Below are positions 1 to 12,059 of a stretch of DNA of 64,000 nt, in pieces. The notes under the pieces were generated by a model that was not told the DNA's origin, made no database searches, and saw nothing but the letters and a program-made list of their open reading frames with translations. Both the position numbers and the translations under genes were made by a program. The stretch is from Trachythela sp. YZ-2020 (taxonomy: Eukaryota; Cnidaria; Anthozoa; Malacalcyonacea; Clavulariidae): contig JADLSH010000170.1 of assembly GCA_016169945.1 (NCBI GenBank), positions 186,001 through 250,000 of the forward strand, written 5' to 3'. Numbering within the stretch: the first letter of the stretch is position 1; each line of letters opens with the position of its first letter.

Positions 1-897
1 TTACCAATGTGGTTATATGTACAAAACTAAAATACCACAGAGCAAGCCAGCAAGGTTTCATAGCGAGGGATATTAGAATATTATAGTATATTACTGAGGG
101 GTATTTAGGGATATTCGAGAGATATTCAGGGTGATTAATCATCACTGATGAGTATAAAGGCCAAATTAATATTAAATAGATTATAAATATTAAAGATTAA
201 ATATTATACTGTTGGTCAACATATTTATATAATTTGATAGTTTTCCCCGTCTTGCTTAAACGGGCCACATATTTATCAGACCTCGGTGACCTGGTCACTG
301 GCATATAAACTGTAATGTGTCTTACCTTGCTATTCTATTCTGTCTAACATGATGCCAATAATATGCCATACAATTTAAGTAAAATATCAGGGTTCCACCC
401 AGGCCAAATGTGCCAGGTAACTGCTTTCCCAGAAGCATGTATGCTTCCCTGACAATGACAACTTTTCAAATCTATGTAATTGTCATAACATAATTCAATC
501 TGGCTTTAGATGGATATTGCCAGGATGGATGGTAGCCTATACTGCATGCACTCTGTTGCTAAATTACACCAAATAATCATGAATAGTATTGTTTACATGA
601 ACAAAATCCACTATAGAATTTTTCTTTATCACAAATTTGGTACCTTTTGACTGTGGGGTGGAAGAGTCTGCTGGGACCAGCTGGGCAGCAAAACCCTAGT
701 CTTGTGACTATCTGCACATGTCTCTTGTAAAGTCATGATTGAGCTGGAATGTGTCCTAATGCACCTTGCTTTGTATGTACCCATGCCTTATGACAGAAAA
801 TGTAACCTGTTAAGATGCCGGAAAGTTTTCAGCAGCAATGGTTTATGTGCAAAAAATTGAGTATTGCAGCATGTAGCGTGAAGTAACATGAATGTAA
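1..897. other. No gene recognised
   Basis: AT-rich sequence with stop codons in all frames. I see no conserved protein motif, RNA gene or repeat boundary here. Confidence 0.5.
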
Positions 898-1190
898 TTT
901 TTTGCGGTAGAAATTTGAATATTTCGCTTCCATTTTCTGAAATTCGGAACTATTTCGATGCATAAATTTGAATGAAAAAGTTCCCTCAGAACGCAGGAAA
1001 TCGCATTTCCGAGGTCCTAGATTTTTTGCAGTAGAAATTTGAATATTTCGCTTGCATTTTCTGAAAATTCGGAACTATTTGATGCATAAATTTGAATGAA
1101 AAAGTTCCTTCAGAACGCAGGAAATCGCATTTCCGAGGTCCTAGATTTCAAAATTTTCCGGGGGGGGGGGTGCCCCCGAACCCCCCTACA
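898..1190. repeat. Two-copy tandem repeat (about 124 bp unit) with G-run tail
   Basis: A block of about 124 bp that begins with a T-run and GCGGTAGAAATTTGAATA is repeated directly at about 1,022 with few changes. Both copies end in 'cgaggtcctaga'. A run of ten G and a C-rich complement follow at 1,158-1,187. This looks like the end of an unclassified interspersed repeat; no coding potential is seen. Confidence 0.6.
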
Positions 1191-2383
1191 GTTACGATTG
1201 CGAGTTCAGTATAGTGCATCAGTTAGCCGAACCGGCTGGATCCGCCCCTGCGACAAGTGTTGCATAAGTACATGAAGCCATCATAGAAATCCTGATTCTG
1301 TTTAGCTTTAATTTGTCATCAGTCTCTTTGTCATTTTGGAGACAATCAGTCGCGCCAAAACAGACTGTTGTTTTGATTGTAAATGTCTAAATTAAATTAC
1401 ACCCCTTTTCAAAATTACGCGACTTCGGTCCTAAAATAATTGTTGAAATGTCAGTTTTATCACACGCAAACTAAAAATAGAAAACGTAAACAAAAGACAT
1501 TTTAAACTATATTTAATACCTGAAAGAGCATATTGAACCGAAATAAAGCTAGAAAGACACATGGAGAGAATATCAAAACACTATAACAGAAACGTATCCC
1601 GTAAATGACTTTGAAAGTTCGAAAAAGCTTAATTTAACTGTGTGTTTTTCACCCGCTTGCACTAGACTATAGCGCTCATATTATAATTTTGTATATTTTA
1701 CAATAACTTCACTAAAATATCTTGAGAATAATTCTAAACCCTAAACATGAAGCTACAAAGCTAATAATCGTGATAAGGAAACACTGATTTTTGAAGGCTG
1801 ATAATTTAATTTTAATTTGACATAATTGACATAAACTGCATGTGAGTTTTAGGGCTTAGTGTATTTCGGAGTGTTAGTAGAGTTAGTATTTTTTCGGGTG
1901 TGTTGTGTTACAAGATGTTTTTTTTTTTTCTGCATCTCACCTTATGAAAGATGGATGGTTGGAGTAGGGATGGATTGGGTTTGAGAGTGATTTATTTATA
2001 TAAGCAGGAAGAATGGAACGGGAATGCAACTTAAAAATGCAACCCTATCAACTCCAACCTGAAGCCAGTTCCCAAGAGCTATACAGACAAGTTCATGTAA
2101 GCCATTATATATAGTTCATGTATGTATATATATATATAGATAAGATGTACAACTCCGCAATCGCGTGGCAAGCAGCACACCAACTGTTGAGCACTTAGCA
2201 GGTTCAATTCTTTTTCGCAACCATTCCCGTTCAGGTCTAAACTATTGTATATAATATTTCACTCGTAACTTGGTGTAACATGTTTTCTCAAGAGAGCAGG
2301 CGAATGTCAGGAATTCTCTAACTTCGATTTGAAAATTTGATTTCATTTGTTTTGATCTCAATCTGCTTGGACCAGAGTTAATC
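1191..2383. other. No gene recognised; short TA microsatellite
   Basis: Apart from a TA-rich microsatellite around 2,105-2,142 nothing recognisable is present in this AT-rich spacer. Confidence 0.45.
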
Positions 2384-4911
2384 GGCCGTAGGATGAGCAT
2401 CCAAAAGATGCAATTCCATTGCACCCCTCGTGGAACTACGTAATTTCCACATGAATCAATAGATAAAAACTTACTTTATCAGAATCCGTTGCTCCCCAAG
2501 TGAAACAGGTGCACAATTGGGAAAAAAAATCCCTCCAAAGTTTGCTATATTCACGCTTCGAAATATTCAAACCGCCATTGTTTTGGTAGCAAATATGCAT
2601 GCGCGTTTCAGCCAAACTCGCACTGCGCACGCGCAGACAGAAAAAAGGATTTTCCCTGTGGGTTTTCCCTGTAAAAACAACAAAATAAAATCATGGAATA
2701 GAGATCAATCCTTGTAATATTAACGAATAAATACACGCACATTAAAAATTGTTTATACAATTTGTGTGAGGTAAAAAACCCACCTGTATCAAACAGGATG
2801 GAGAATATATAAATATACATACAATTCACACGAACAAATTAAATATTTCACTAAACTAAAGCCTTGGTCAAACATAAGAAACATTGTTGCAGAAATATTC
2901 GTGATTTTAAATGTTTGCTCAAATGTTTCCCTGTCTCCCACATCTGAAAACATTGGCTTTTATTGCAGAAAAATTTGCTTCCTGCAAAGCAAAAATATTT
3001 CCTACCAAATTCAGAAACATTTGATGAAACACTCTTTCTCCGTTTGACGAAGCTGGTAGGACAATATGACATACTGAAACATTGGTAAGACAAATAATAT
3101 GACAAATATCTTTGCACAACAATGTTTCCCAGTTTGTCCCGGGCTTTATTAAGGGATATTTATATCAACTCCTATGAAAACCTCTGATTGAATCTTTAAT
3201 GTATTATTGAATAACTATGCAAGATATGTTTGGGGCTTCTTAAGTTGTGTGTTCCATCCATCGCTTAAGTATATTCTATGGATACCAATCTTCGATTTGG
3301 ACCAACTTTTTCATTCGTTCCAACCATCTTTTCCAACCGACGAAGCCAGACTGCACCAGTGAAGGACCTTTAACTGTGAAAGAAACATGTCCCAGGCACC
3401 AACTCGAAATTCATAATAAAAAAAGATAAATTGGAAGGAAATATAAAATCCATCATTTCATCATAACCGGCTATAATTGAAAGAAATGTTTTCATCCTTG
3501 AGCGCAGATTTTCATCAGTGCAATAAAATCCCACTTATTGGATCCTGGCCAAGGGCCTACACTCAAAACGAGATTGCATGTATTCTACAATAAGCTGTCC
3601 TGGCTTTTGTCTGGTAAAGTTCTACTTCTCGTATTTGAACTATTACATATATTATATTGTGACATAAGTTGGTATTTAGCCACTATCTAGAATAACAAGG
3701 AACACTTTATCTCCGATTGCTTCTTCGTCTCTCTGGTGAGACATTTTGTTTAATTGCAGTAGCAAACTTTGTGATAGCGGATTTCCATTGCTACAGTCTT
3801 TCCCCCGGATTTGCAAGTATCTGTTCATCATTCTTTCTTTCGGCAGCTGTACCAGCATCAATTGTTTGTGCCAACATGAGTGGGGTTCTTCTTCTCTTCT
3901 TAGTTACCTTGTGTGAAACAAAATTATTAAGGTTGGACGTTTGTAGCATTAGAAACTACTTTACCCTAAATAAACTTAATTGATCACAATTCAAGATATT
4001 TTAAAACCAAACCCGAGAACATTGTTGTGCACATTGCGCTAGTATTATACCTATCAAAATGACCATACCTTGTCTAGTGAGAACCAAGAGGCATCTCTTC
4101 CACAAATAATACATATCTCTGGGAGTACATGCTCGTTTCTTTTAGACAGAGTCTTATTAGCTTCTGCGACTGATTGACTTGTAATTTTTCACCTTGGTTC
4201 TATTGGCTCCACTTCCACATGTGGTTCTTCGGTAGAAGTTTCTTCTTTTCTCTGTTGTCTACGGATCTTCTCTTCATCACAAAATCTCTCCCAGCATTTC
4301 ATGATGGTAGTATTCTAAGTTAATGTTGTCAGGGTTCTTCTCCATCTATGAATTGAGTCAACTGACAGATCCCTCATCGATGTTCTCATAAAATTTCTTA
4401 GCTATTTCAGCTTGTTGACATTTAAGTTTGGCCCATTTAGACCTACACTCATGAAATTTCTTAAGTCTTTGGCGTTTAACTTTGCAAAGTTGCTCCGTAA
4501 TGCCATCTGCTCCATAATTCCCATCAAAATGCATAAAACATGAGGATATTCGAGTTTTATAAATATCTTCAGCCATGATTGTTTTGCATAACCAAGCGTG
4601 TTTCCACTTCAAAGCATGTGCGTGTTTGTGCGCATGCGCAGTGCGAGTTTGTGCGCATGCGCAGTGCGAGTTTGGCTGATATGCGCATGCATATTTGCTA
4701 CCAAAAAATGGCAGTTCGAATAGTTCGAAGCGCGAAAATAGCAAACTTTGGAGGGATTTTTTTCTCAATTGTGCACCTGTTTCGCTTGGGGAGCAACGGA
4801 TTCTGATAAAGTAAGTTTTTAGCTATTGATTCATGTGAAAATTATGTAGTTCCACGAGGGGTGCAACGGAATCCGTTTTCTAAGCATCTTTTGGATGCTC
4901 ATCCTACGGCC
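2384..4911. mobile_element. DNA transposon relic with long inverted ends
   Basis: About 255 bp at 2,384-2,640 recurs in inverted orientation at about 4,636-4,911. Both outer edges share GGCCGTAGGATGAGCATCC, and the inner edges share CATGCGC/GCGCATG-rich sequence. The arms differ by scattered substitutions and small indels, so the element is old. Between them, on the - strand, lie pieces of a transposon-type gene. The layout of long inverted repeats plus an internal decayed gene suggests a DNA transposon about 2.5 kb long. I cannot assign a superfamily and see no clear target-site duplication. Confidence 0.6.
3676..4575 (-). pseudogene. Decayed transposon-type gene
   Basis: Reading leftwards from ATG at about 4,575, the first exon-like part encodes MAEDIYKTRISSCFMHF followed by a basic, coiled-coil-like stretch (KVKRQRLKKFHECRSKW). 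At about 4,070-4,110 a short exon-like piece has CIICGRDASWF and ends at a GTATGG donor. From about 3,900 a further piece encodes TPLMLAQTIDAGTAAERK, then frame-shifts into VAMEIRYHKVCYCN. The paired CxxC and xxYHKxCY motifs resemble the zinc-binding N-terminal regions of transposon proteins common in cnidarian genomes (inference from motif shape). Stops and shifts show it is broken. Confidence 0.4.
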
Positions 4912-5284
4912 TATAATAGTTAATTAAAATGCCACTTGGAACATAATGTGAGTGCTGAATTATTCCCATTATTTGTATTAAAATACTGTGAAGTGTGATC
5001 TCAATATACTCTCATCCAAGTAATGGACAAATTTAAGTATAAAAAGACTATTTTCTTGTAAAAATCAATTTACTGGTATTTATTTAAATATATTTTCTTG
5101 TTAATTATTGATGGTGAAAGTATAGTATCCAAGTAACGACTGAAGAGAACAACACAATGTACGGGGAGTGCATTCATGACCATCTTAACATGTGCTCGAG
5201 CACTTTCACTTTATTCATATGAAGTGCTCTACCCTTGAAGACAACAAAGACAATCTTTATTGGAAAACAATAAAAATTACATAC
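4912..5284. other. No gene recognised
   Basis: AT-rich spacer between two elements with inverted ends; no motif seen. Confidence 0.4.
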
Positions 5285-7950
5285 TGCCACAGAATAGACA
5301 TGGGCAGAAGCTCCACTCCGGGGTAAAAAGTGTGCCAGAATGTCAGCCGACTTCCGGTGTGGCCGCCATGTTGAAAGCAACCAAACCAGAGGAAATTTTA
5401 TAGGAGTTAGTATGGCGGAATACGAAATAGAGCCACTAAAAGTGCTCTAGCTTTTTATGTATCCAAGAGAAACTCAGGATACTTTGAAAAAAGGCAGTTC
5501 TTTGGTTTAATTGTCACTATGAGGATGAGAAACGAATTTAATTGTGGAATTTGGCCATTGTCATACATTGTCATACAAGTTATATAGCTTCTGTGAGCTT
5601 AGTCATCGCCGTACGATATTTTTGAGTGATAAGTTGGTGATATTTCACGGTATATATTTTATTAAAAGATCAATGCTTGGATCAATCAAGGGACCTAATT
5701 TACAAAACAGGCAATGAAAGACCTGATTTATTTTGATGACAGTTTTAATTATAAATCTGTGAGAAGATTCTAATATACACTGTAGTTTTAAAGATTGTGT
5801 TAACAGTTTACTCTGCAATGAAGGGGAAAATAATCTGAAGATGAGAATTTTTTCTGTTACTCAAGTTTATGTTACATTTAGCACCAAGTATATTATTGTT
5901 GCTATCACCTTAGTTATTAAGACTTGTTGGCAGAGTAATATATCAGGCAATAAAACTGGTTTCAACTTGCAACAAAATCTGAATTTGGTGCATGCAAAGG
6001 AAACCAAGTAAATGAAACTTTGACATCTAGTTTTTTTCTACTGTGTACAAGTTCAAACATTTTAATTTGATTTTAGTTTGGTATGGTTCAAACTGGAATG
6101 CAAGATCTCAATCTTGTTTCAGACTCTGAATTATATGTTTGAAAGTTATTCTATATTCAAGTTCATTTATATTTGTGCAACATACCTATATTATTGTTTG
6201 CCTTAAAATATGGCAGTTGATTTTTTAACTGTTTCAAAATGCTGCATTGACTTGTCGATTATTTCTCCATAAAATCAGAATCAATTAGAAACTTCCAAAC
6301 CTCTATTGAGTACTGGACCTACGTTATCAATCCGTAATGACTACAACCAATGTCGTACTCAACAGGAAACTAGGCGTAATGACATAAATCTAACGAATGA
6401 TTTAATCGTTCAATTATTGGAGAATCGATATAAATGTATTTATAAATATTTTACTCTTTTCATACCTATACTTCTTACTATCTGATATCTACGCCGAGTT
6501 TCCATTGGCAATTTTTTTGTGCAAAACGACTTTTTTATTTCTTTGTCCAACTAGTTCCAGAATACCGAGTTGAAAACTCACAAAAAAATGAGCAAAGTCC
6601 TTGCGCGAAACTATCGCCAGGGGAAAACTGGTTTTATATCTTTAAAAACTTTCATCCACAAAAATTCAGTACAACAATACAAAATGTCCAACAATCCAAA
6701 AAGTCCAACAATCTCAACACTGACACTATAGAGAATTTCTTTCGCACCATAAGGCAGCAAGGAGGAAACAGCGACAACCCAACGCCATCACAATTCACCA
6801 GTGCCTTCACAAAACTTTTTAGCTCCTTCCTTACATTGTCAGAAGGAAATTGTGCAGCTGTGCTATATTGTTTAAAATCTTTTACACCAGAGTACAGAAG
6901 AACTGAACTGTAAGATACAAGACTTGTGTTAAATCTAATGTTGATGGTAATGATACACAGGTGAAATTACTAAGATGTTGCTACACTGAGTAAATCTACA
7001 CCGGGCAAGCTGAAAAATCAACTTGACCACAGTGAGAATGCAACCCACAACCTCTGGTTTACAAGACCAATGCATTCTAGACTGAGCTACACCGCCAACA
7101 CAGCTTGAATGTGTTATATTTTGGAACTTAGTCTAGCTGCTTCAATATTCTTATCTCTAAGACAGTAAACCTAATGATGCCGATGGTAAATGAAAACAGG
7201 TGAAATCATTAAGATGGTGCTACACTGTGTAAATGTACATGAGATTAGTGTGTTGCAATTTTGGGTCATGAACTGTAACTTCTAGCAAGTTAGTCTGCTC
7301 CATCAATTGCTTGATAGATGTGAACAAATATCTTACCGTTATCCAGCAATCATAGTTAAAAATTATAAGCCAGTTCTGGTGAAAATGGATTCAACTCGTG
7401 CAATTAACTGAGTTTAGTTCAAAAACTTGTTTGTTAATGAAGAAAAGAAGCCCCTTTCACTGATCAGGTATATGATTATTGTGTTTAGTACTGGTATAAC
7501 GCTATGATACAGTATAAATATGCGCTTGAAATTTAAAAAGTTCAACCTACTGCCATCTAAAAACAAGACATGACATATTTTTGTTCAAGCTAAGTCGAAT
7601 AATAGTTACAATTCAAGCAACACTCAGAAAAATAACATGTATATCCATCGGGTGACTTTCGGGCCCAAAACAGCACTTAGCAATGCATATTAAAATAAAA
7701 TGAATAATCTACCTTTCTTTAGTACGTCCTGAAAATTTCAATGACATCCACCATAAAATAACGACGGTATACTCATTTAAATTTATTAATTACAATTTTC
7801 GCCATATTAGTTTATAATGTTTTGGACCAGAGTTGGTTGCTTTCAAAATGGCGGCCAAGACGCCGGAAGTAACATGTGCTGGCACAAAAACTTCAAAGGT
7901 CGGAACGAGAGTGGACTTTCTGCCCATGTCTATTCTGTGATACTGCTTTG
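5285..7950. mobile_element. Element with imperfect inverted ends of about 150 bp
   Basis: The sequence at 5,285-5,420 (ACAGAATAGACATGGGCAGA, then CTTCCGG, then GCCGCCATgTTGAAAGCAACC) matches the reverse complement of about 7,790-7,945 with small indels. The 2.4 kb between them holds no long open frame, and I recognise no transposase motif. This is best read as a non-autonomous or eroded DNA transposon; an inverted pair of a smaller repeat is the alternative. Confidence 0.45.
7027..7096 (-). repeat. tRNA-like head of a SINE (Thr-TGT-like)
   Basis: On the - strand the sequence starts GGCGGTGTAGCTCAGTC (A-box-like), has an anticodon arm TTGGT-CTTGTAA-ACCAG (anticodon TGT), and a B-box-like GGTTGTGGGTTGCATTC. 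The acceptor stem pairs poorly, so this is not a working tRNA gene. Downstream (6,940-7,015) a body segment begins; a similar piece recurs at 7,190-7,240. This fits a tRNA-derived SINE. Confidence 0.5.
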
Positions 7951-8309
7951 CCCAACATATCCTTGGGCATAGCAGCATGCAAATTTTGTTGCCTATGTTC
8001 TCGTGAAAAGATGTAAAAGGCAGTGTGCTATAAAGGGTTCCTCTTTGCTTGTAAATTGAAATAGTAGAGTTCAATCATAAATGCAGAACACACAATATGT
8101 AAAATTGTGCATTATGTCCTTAATTAAATACCTTTCAAATTACATGTGAAATCCTGATGACAAATGTAAACGATATTGCAAATATCCTCAAGAAATTATT
8201 CTTAAAATTATGAAAAGAATCAGCTTCCAAACTATGATATTACAATCCCTCCTGTTTTCGATATCACTTAATCCATGGATTGATTTGTATACATAAAGGA
8301 ATCTATGTA
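7951..8309. other. No gene recognised
   Basis: No conserved frame or repeat seen. Confidence 0.4.
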
Positions 8310-8520
8310 TCATTCTTCATTGTTGTAAAGTTAGCCAGTGTAATGTTTCAAGTGCATCAGTGGAAGAGGAAAGCATAGGCTTGTCCAGAACCAACTTAGC
8401 TGCTTTGTTATGCAATACTTGCAGGCTATCCATCAACATCTTGTTATTCTTATCTCCCCAGACGAAGCTTCTGTATTCCATTCTTGGAGTAATCATTGTG
8501 TTGACAGATATCACCTATAG
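8310..8520 (-). pseudogene. LINE reverse transcriptase C-terminal fragment
   Basis: A 65-codon frame encodes MITPRMEYRSFVWGD, then LQVLHNKAAKLVLDK and DALETLHWLTLQQ. This is the arrangement seen after the reverse-transcriptase domain in CR1/L2-type LINEs (Y-x-x-x-V-W-G, then K-L-Q-x-x-x-N-K-A-A). Only this tail is present, so the insertion is truncated or decayed. Confidence 0.65.
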
Positions 8521-8640
8521 GCTAGAATAGGAATTTTCCTATAGGATCCTATAGGAAATTGGGCCAAAATATAATTGGAATGCTATAGTTTTCCTATAGG
8601 AATTCCAATAGGATCCTATAGAGATTCCTGTATAATCGTT
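8521..8640. repeat. Clustered CCTATAGGA palindromes
   Basis: TCCTATAGGA and close variants occur about six times in 120 bp on both strands, broken by GGATCCTATAGG. It is a short self-complementary repeat cluster of unknown origin. Confidence 0.5.
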
Positions 8641-8897
8641 TCAATCAAGGTGAAGGAAAACGAGAAAACAAATTGACAACAATTTTTATCACAGATAAAA
8701 ATATAACAACTAATATACTAATCCTGATTTAAAAACTAAGTTTGTCTAATGTGAAAGGAGTCAAAGGACTGATCAAATTTGGTAGAGGAACATATTTTAC
8801 AACTTTTTGGTTTTGGGAGATATTTCAATGTGTTCAATATACAAATTAAGTCATCACAAGCTGGGTGTGTATAGCAATTTTTAGATCAGAAATTTAC

Positions 8898-9121
8898 GGT
8901 GGCCCAGAGGTGCAAACGCACACACAAATATAAATACACAAACACAAATAATAATACACAAACACAAATAGAAATACACGAACACAAACACAAATTAAGT
9001 ATACACGTACAAATAGAAATACACAAACACAAACTAATTATACACGCACAAATAGAAACACACGCACAAATAGAAACACACGCACAAATAGAAATACACG
9101 CACAAATAGAAATACACGCGA
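8898..9121 (+). repeat. Left terminus and subterminal array of the HECT/integrase element
   Basis: Terminal ACGGTGGCCCAGAGGTGC is followed by about eleven degenerate copies of an 18-bp unit, consensus near CACAAATAGAAATACACG. Open frames across it on both strands are by-products of the repeat. Subterminal arrays of this kind can serve as transposase-binding sites (general knowledge; not shown here). Confidence 0.75.
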
Positions 9122-10053
9122 ATATGGTTGACCACATGGAGTATGACCACATGGATAATAAATTTAATAATTCGCTTGCAATGCTGTGATATAATTCTAC
9201 ATAAATATTCATAAATATACTATTTTACAGCAAGAAATGTGAAAGAAATTATATACTACATTTAAGGTAAGTTAAAGAAAGTTTCTTTTCATTGTTGTGA
9301 AAATCTCACTGTTGACTTATTGTCTACTATTGGGTTTGACATTAAGATGATTTATGCATAAATATGCACCATCAATGTTAATAAGTCGAATAAGCCCTAG
9401 CGTGGGAGGAGTCGGGCATATGTGGAGCGTTTGATTTTTCGTGCAATTTTATATTAGATGCTGTACCATGGGGTAGCAAATGTCAGTTAAATGCCCCATG
9501 TCCAAGAAAGTATTTCGAGAAAGTATTTCGAGAAAATATTTGTCACACACATCAACAGGTTTTCAGTCCAAATATCCTCACCCTCAGGAAGAAAATAAAG
9601 ATCAAATTAATAAGCAAAGTGTTAACTTTATTGCAAACAAGAGGTTGTGTATATTTTTATACAGCCCATACAAATTTACATGCTTCCTGCTAGGTTAACT
9701 CCCCCTGTGTTGAATGTAAGAATGTAATTTGTATATTTTTCTGCTGCCATTTTCTACAAGCGAAGGATCTCTAAATTCTACCACTAGCCAGACTGGTGTA
9801 GAAGAGGGGGTGCTCGTGCATAGGGGCAGAACCTCCCTAGCTTCCTCAAGCTAAGGGTGGGGGTTGGGGGCTGAGCCTCCCTTCTTTTTTGCAAAAATGC
9901 TTGAAAATATACAATTTTTTCATAGTGTTCATTCTCAAAGTACCACTGAAGAGCCTCCCAGTTATCAATTTAGTTCAACAGCAGTGCCAATGACTGAAAC
10001 ATTCCTCTGTGTGTTGGCTGGGAAAAATAGCTTTCCATTTGTTATTCATATAG
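9122..10053. other. 5' region of the HECT/integrase element; no gene seen
   Basis: Between the left array and the first HECT exon I see no conserved frame. A weak TAG/ATG acceptor-like junction (CATATAG then ATG) precedes 10,054, so a non-coding first exon may lie here. Confidence 0.4.
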
Positions 10054-10532
10054 ATGTTCTGCCAGTCATGTGGTACTTCCTACAATGAAGGTTCCAACTT
10101 TTGTATGTTCCAAGCTTTGAATGATAGCAGTAAGAAGGATTGTCCTTCCAACTCTAGTATTCAGCAATCAAGTAGTAGTAGCCCTTCTACTTTACAGCCA
10201 GTGAGTTTCAAAGCTTACATGGAAAGCAGGCTTGCTGCACAAAACCAAGATTCATCATTTACCACAATTAAGAAAAGAAAGACCGATGAACGAAGCCAGT
10301 GTATAAAGAAAAAGCAAAAAAAGATTGAGATTGTTCAGGTTTGTTTGTTGTACATGTATGTGCCTGAAGGTTTTATATAGTATTTGCATCCTTCAGGTTA
10401 TAATCAGATAAAATATTTGATATAAGATGTAATTTCCAGATGGGACAGATGGGATTTCTTATTGTATTTTCAGGTAGTTTTACAACACTTCAACCGCTAC
10501 TTCTTTGCTAGAGTGGCAGAGAGTGCTCATGA

Positions 10533-10600
10533 CTGCCTGATGATTCTTTTACAGATGAAACAGCCTGTTGCAGACAAGTTTTGAGGTAAGCGAAAAACTA
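10533..10600 (+). ncRNA. PLE tail with hammerhead core inside HECT exon 2
   Basis: This stretch matches the 3' end of the PLE copies at 45.9 and 48.3 kb almost base for base through GAGGTAAGCGAAAA. It keeps the hammerhead boxes CUGAUGA (10,537-10,543) and GAAA (10,557-10,560), stem III ACA-GCC-UGU, and inner stem I CUGC/GCAG. The outer stem I strand (ACTTGT) present in the PLE copies is replaced by GTGCTCATGA, so the ribozyme lacks its distal helix. The exon's 3' splice donor also lies within the shared block. Confidence 0.65.
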
Positions 10601-10602
10601 TA

Positions 10603-10908
10603 TATAGTTAAATCTGCAGACATACATGTTTCCCCGTTCAACGACTTGTCAGTGCAGCTTGTAACGCAGTCTAGATGCGAGTGACTTCGTATTTATACAC
10701 CATACTCTTGCTCTCATCAAGTGCATGTGGTACAATACTCAGACACATGCGCAACCAGACATGCGTGAAGTGTCTTGGAGCCAGAGTGCTCAGATGACCA
10801 CAAGGGAAGTGAGCTTTGCATTATTGCTTGTAGCCACCAATTAACCACATGAGAGTGCTCAACAACACAAGTGAAGGAGCATCATATAGTTAAATCTGCA
10901 GACATGTA
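10603..10908. repeat. Insertion bracketed by direct repeats in HECT intron 2
   Basis: TATAGTTAAATCTGCAGACA occurs at 10,603 and again at about 10,885. The 255 bp between them are not repeated elsewhere in the window as far as I can see. This could be a small insertion with duplicated flanks or a local duplication. Confidence 0.4.
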
Positions 10909-12059
10909 TATACCCACTCTTGATCCAAACTCATAATATTAATAGACAGTTTGCAAAAAATGAGCAATAATGACCTTATTTTACAATATTGTATATCATT
11001 TTAGGTGAAAATTCTGAAGAGGTTATCAATGGCTCTAACTTTGTTGCAAATGAAACAATGGAGAGAGAATTATTAGTTATCCATAGGTCGAATGTAAAGT
11101 CTGACTTACTTAACTACTTTTTAGATAGTACTATTTTGCATAAGCTTGTAGATGTCAAAATGATTGATCCCAGGGGTGTGGAAGAAAAAGGTGAAGGCGT
11201 TGGGATTGTGAAGGATGCATTCTCACTCTTTTGGAATGATGTGTATAATAGTTACATGTTAGGTGAAGATGAGAGAGTGCCTAGTATTCGTCATGATGTT
11301 TCCCGGGAGAAGTGGAAGGCAATTGCCAGAGTTCTTTTAAAAGGTTACACACAAGAGAGTTATTTCCCTATTAAGATTTCTCGGGTCTTTTTGTGCTCTT
11401 GCCTCTTTGGTGAAGATTCTGTCACTGAAGATATGTACCTTGATTCTTTCATGAAGTATATCTCAAATACAGAGAAAGATCTGATAGAAAGGGTACTATC
11501 TAACTCTCTAACTACGGATGATGAGGAAGTAGTAGATTTCTTGACTGCATTTGAATGCAAAAGAGCTGCAACTAATGAAAATTTTAGGGCATTGCTTATT
11601 GAAATCGCCCATAAGGAGCTTGTACAGAAACCTAGGTGTGCGTGTGATTGTTGGTTGGATGTATTATATCCTCTGAAGTCTTCTATTAAGTCTAAGGATG
11701 CCCTATTTCAGATTTATCAATCACTCCATCCTACCGCATCAAAGATCTGTAAGCTTATTAGGGCAGATCCCAACAGCTCTGCAGAAAGTGAACCACTTAG
11801 CCATCTTAAGCGGTGGATCAAAGGGTTGGATGCAAATGGTCTTGCGAAATTCTTAAGAATTTCAACTGGCTCTGACGTTATTTTGTGTGAAGCAATCACA
11901 ATCACGTTCACTTCACTTACTGGTAAAATTCGGAGACCAATCTTTCATACGTGTGGCTCGGTGATAGAATTACCAGCAACATATGATGATTTTTGTGATT
12001 TCAGAGAAGAATGGTCTAGTCTCATGTCTCACACAGACATTGAAATGGGTCTTGTGTAA

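Larger units (their letters stand above)
10054..12059 (+). pseudogene. Zinc-ribbon HECT ubiquitin-ligase-like protein, transposon-borne
   Basis: Three exons fit by splice site and phase: 10,054-10,338, 10,474-10,585 and 11,005-12,059. Exon 1 starts MFCQSCG with a degenerate zinc-ribbon (second knuckle FCMFQ), then a serine-rich stretch and a basic tail (KKKQKKIEI). Exon 3 encodes a HECT domain: N-lobe-like VDVKMIDPRGVEEKG and, near the C-terminus, IFHTCGSVIELP, where Cys (codon 11,952-11,954) is in the position of the HECT catalytic thioester cysteine. HECT enzymes accept ubiquitin from an E2 and pass it to substrates; the substrate here is unknown. An in-frame TGA (10,582-10,584) in exon 2 interrupts the joined frame, and that exon contains sequence identical to a PLE tail. 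The gene lies convergent to the integrase of the same element. Exon 3 alone is open; whether a functional protein is made is unclear. Confidence 0.65.

Noticed and set aside
7027..7096. Functional tRNA-Thr gene
   Set aside because: Anticodon arm and boxes look right, but the acceptor stem mispairs and it is joined to a repeated body, so it is called a SINE head.
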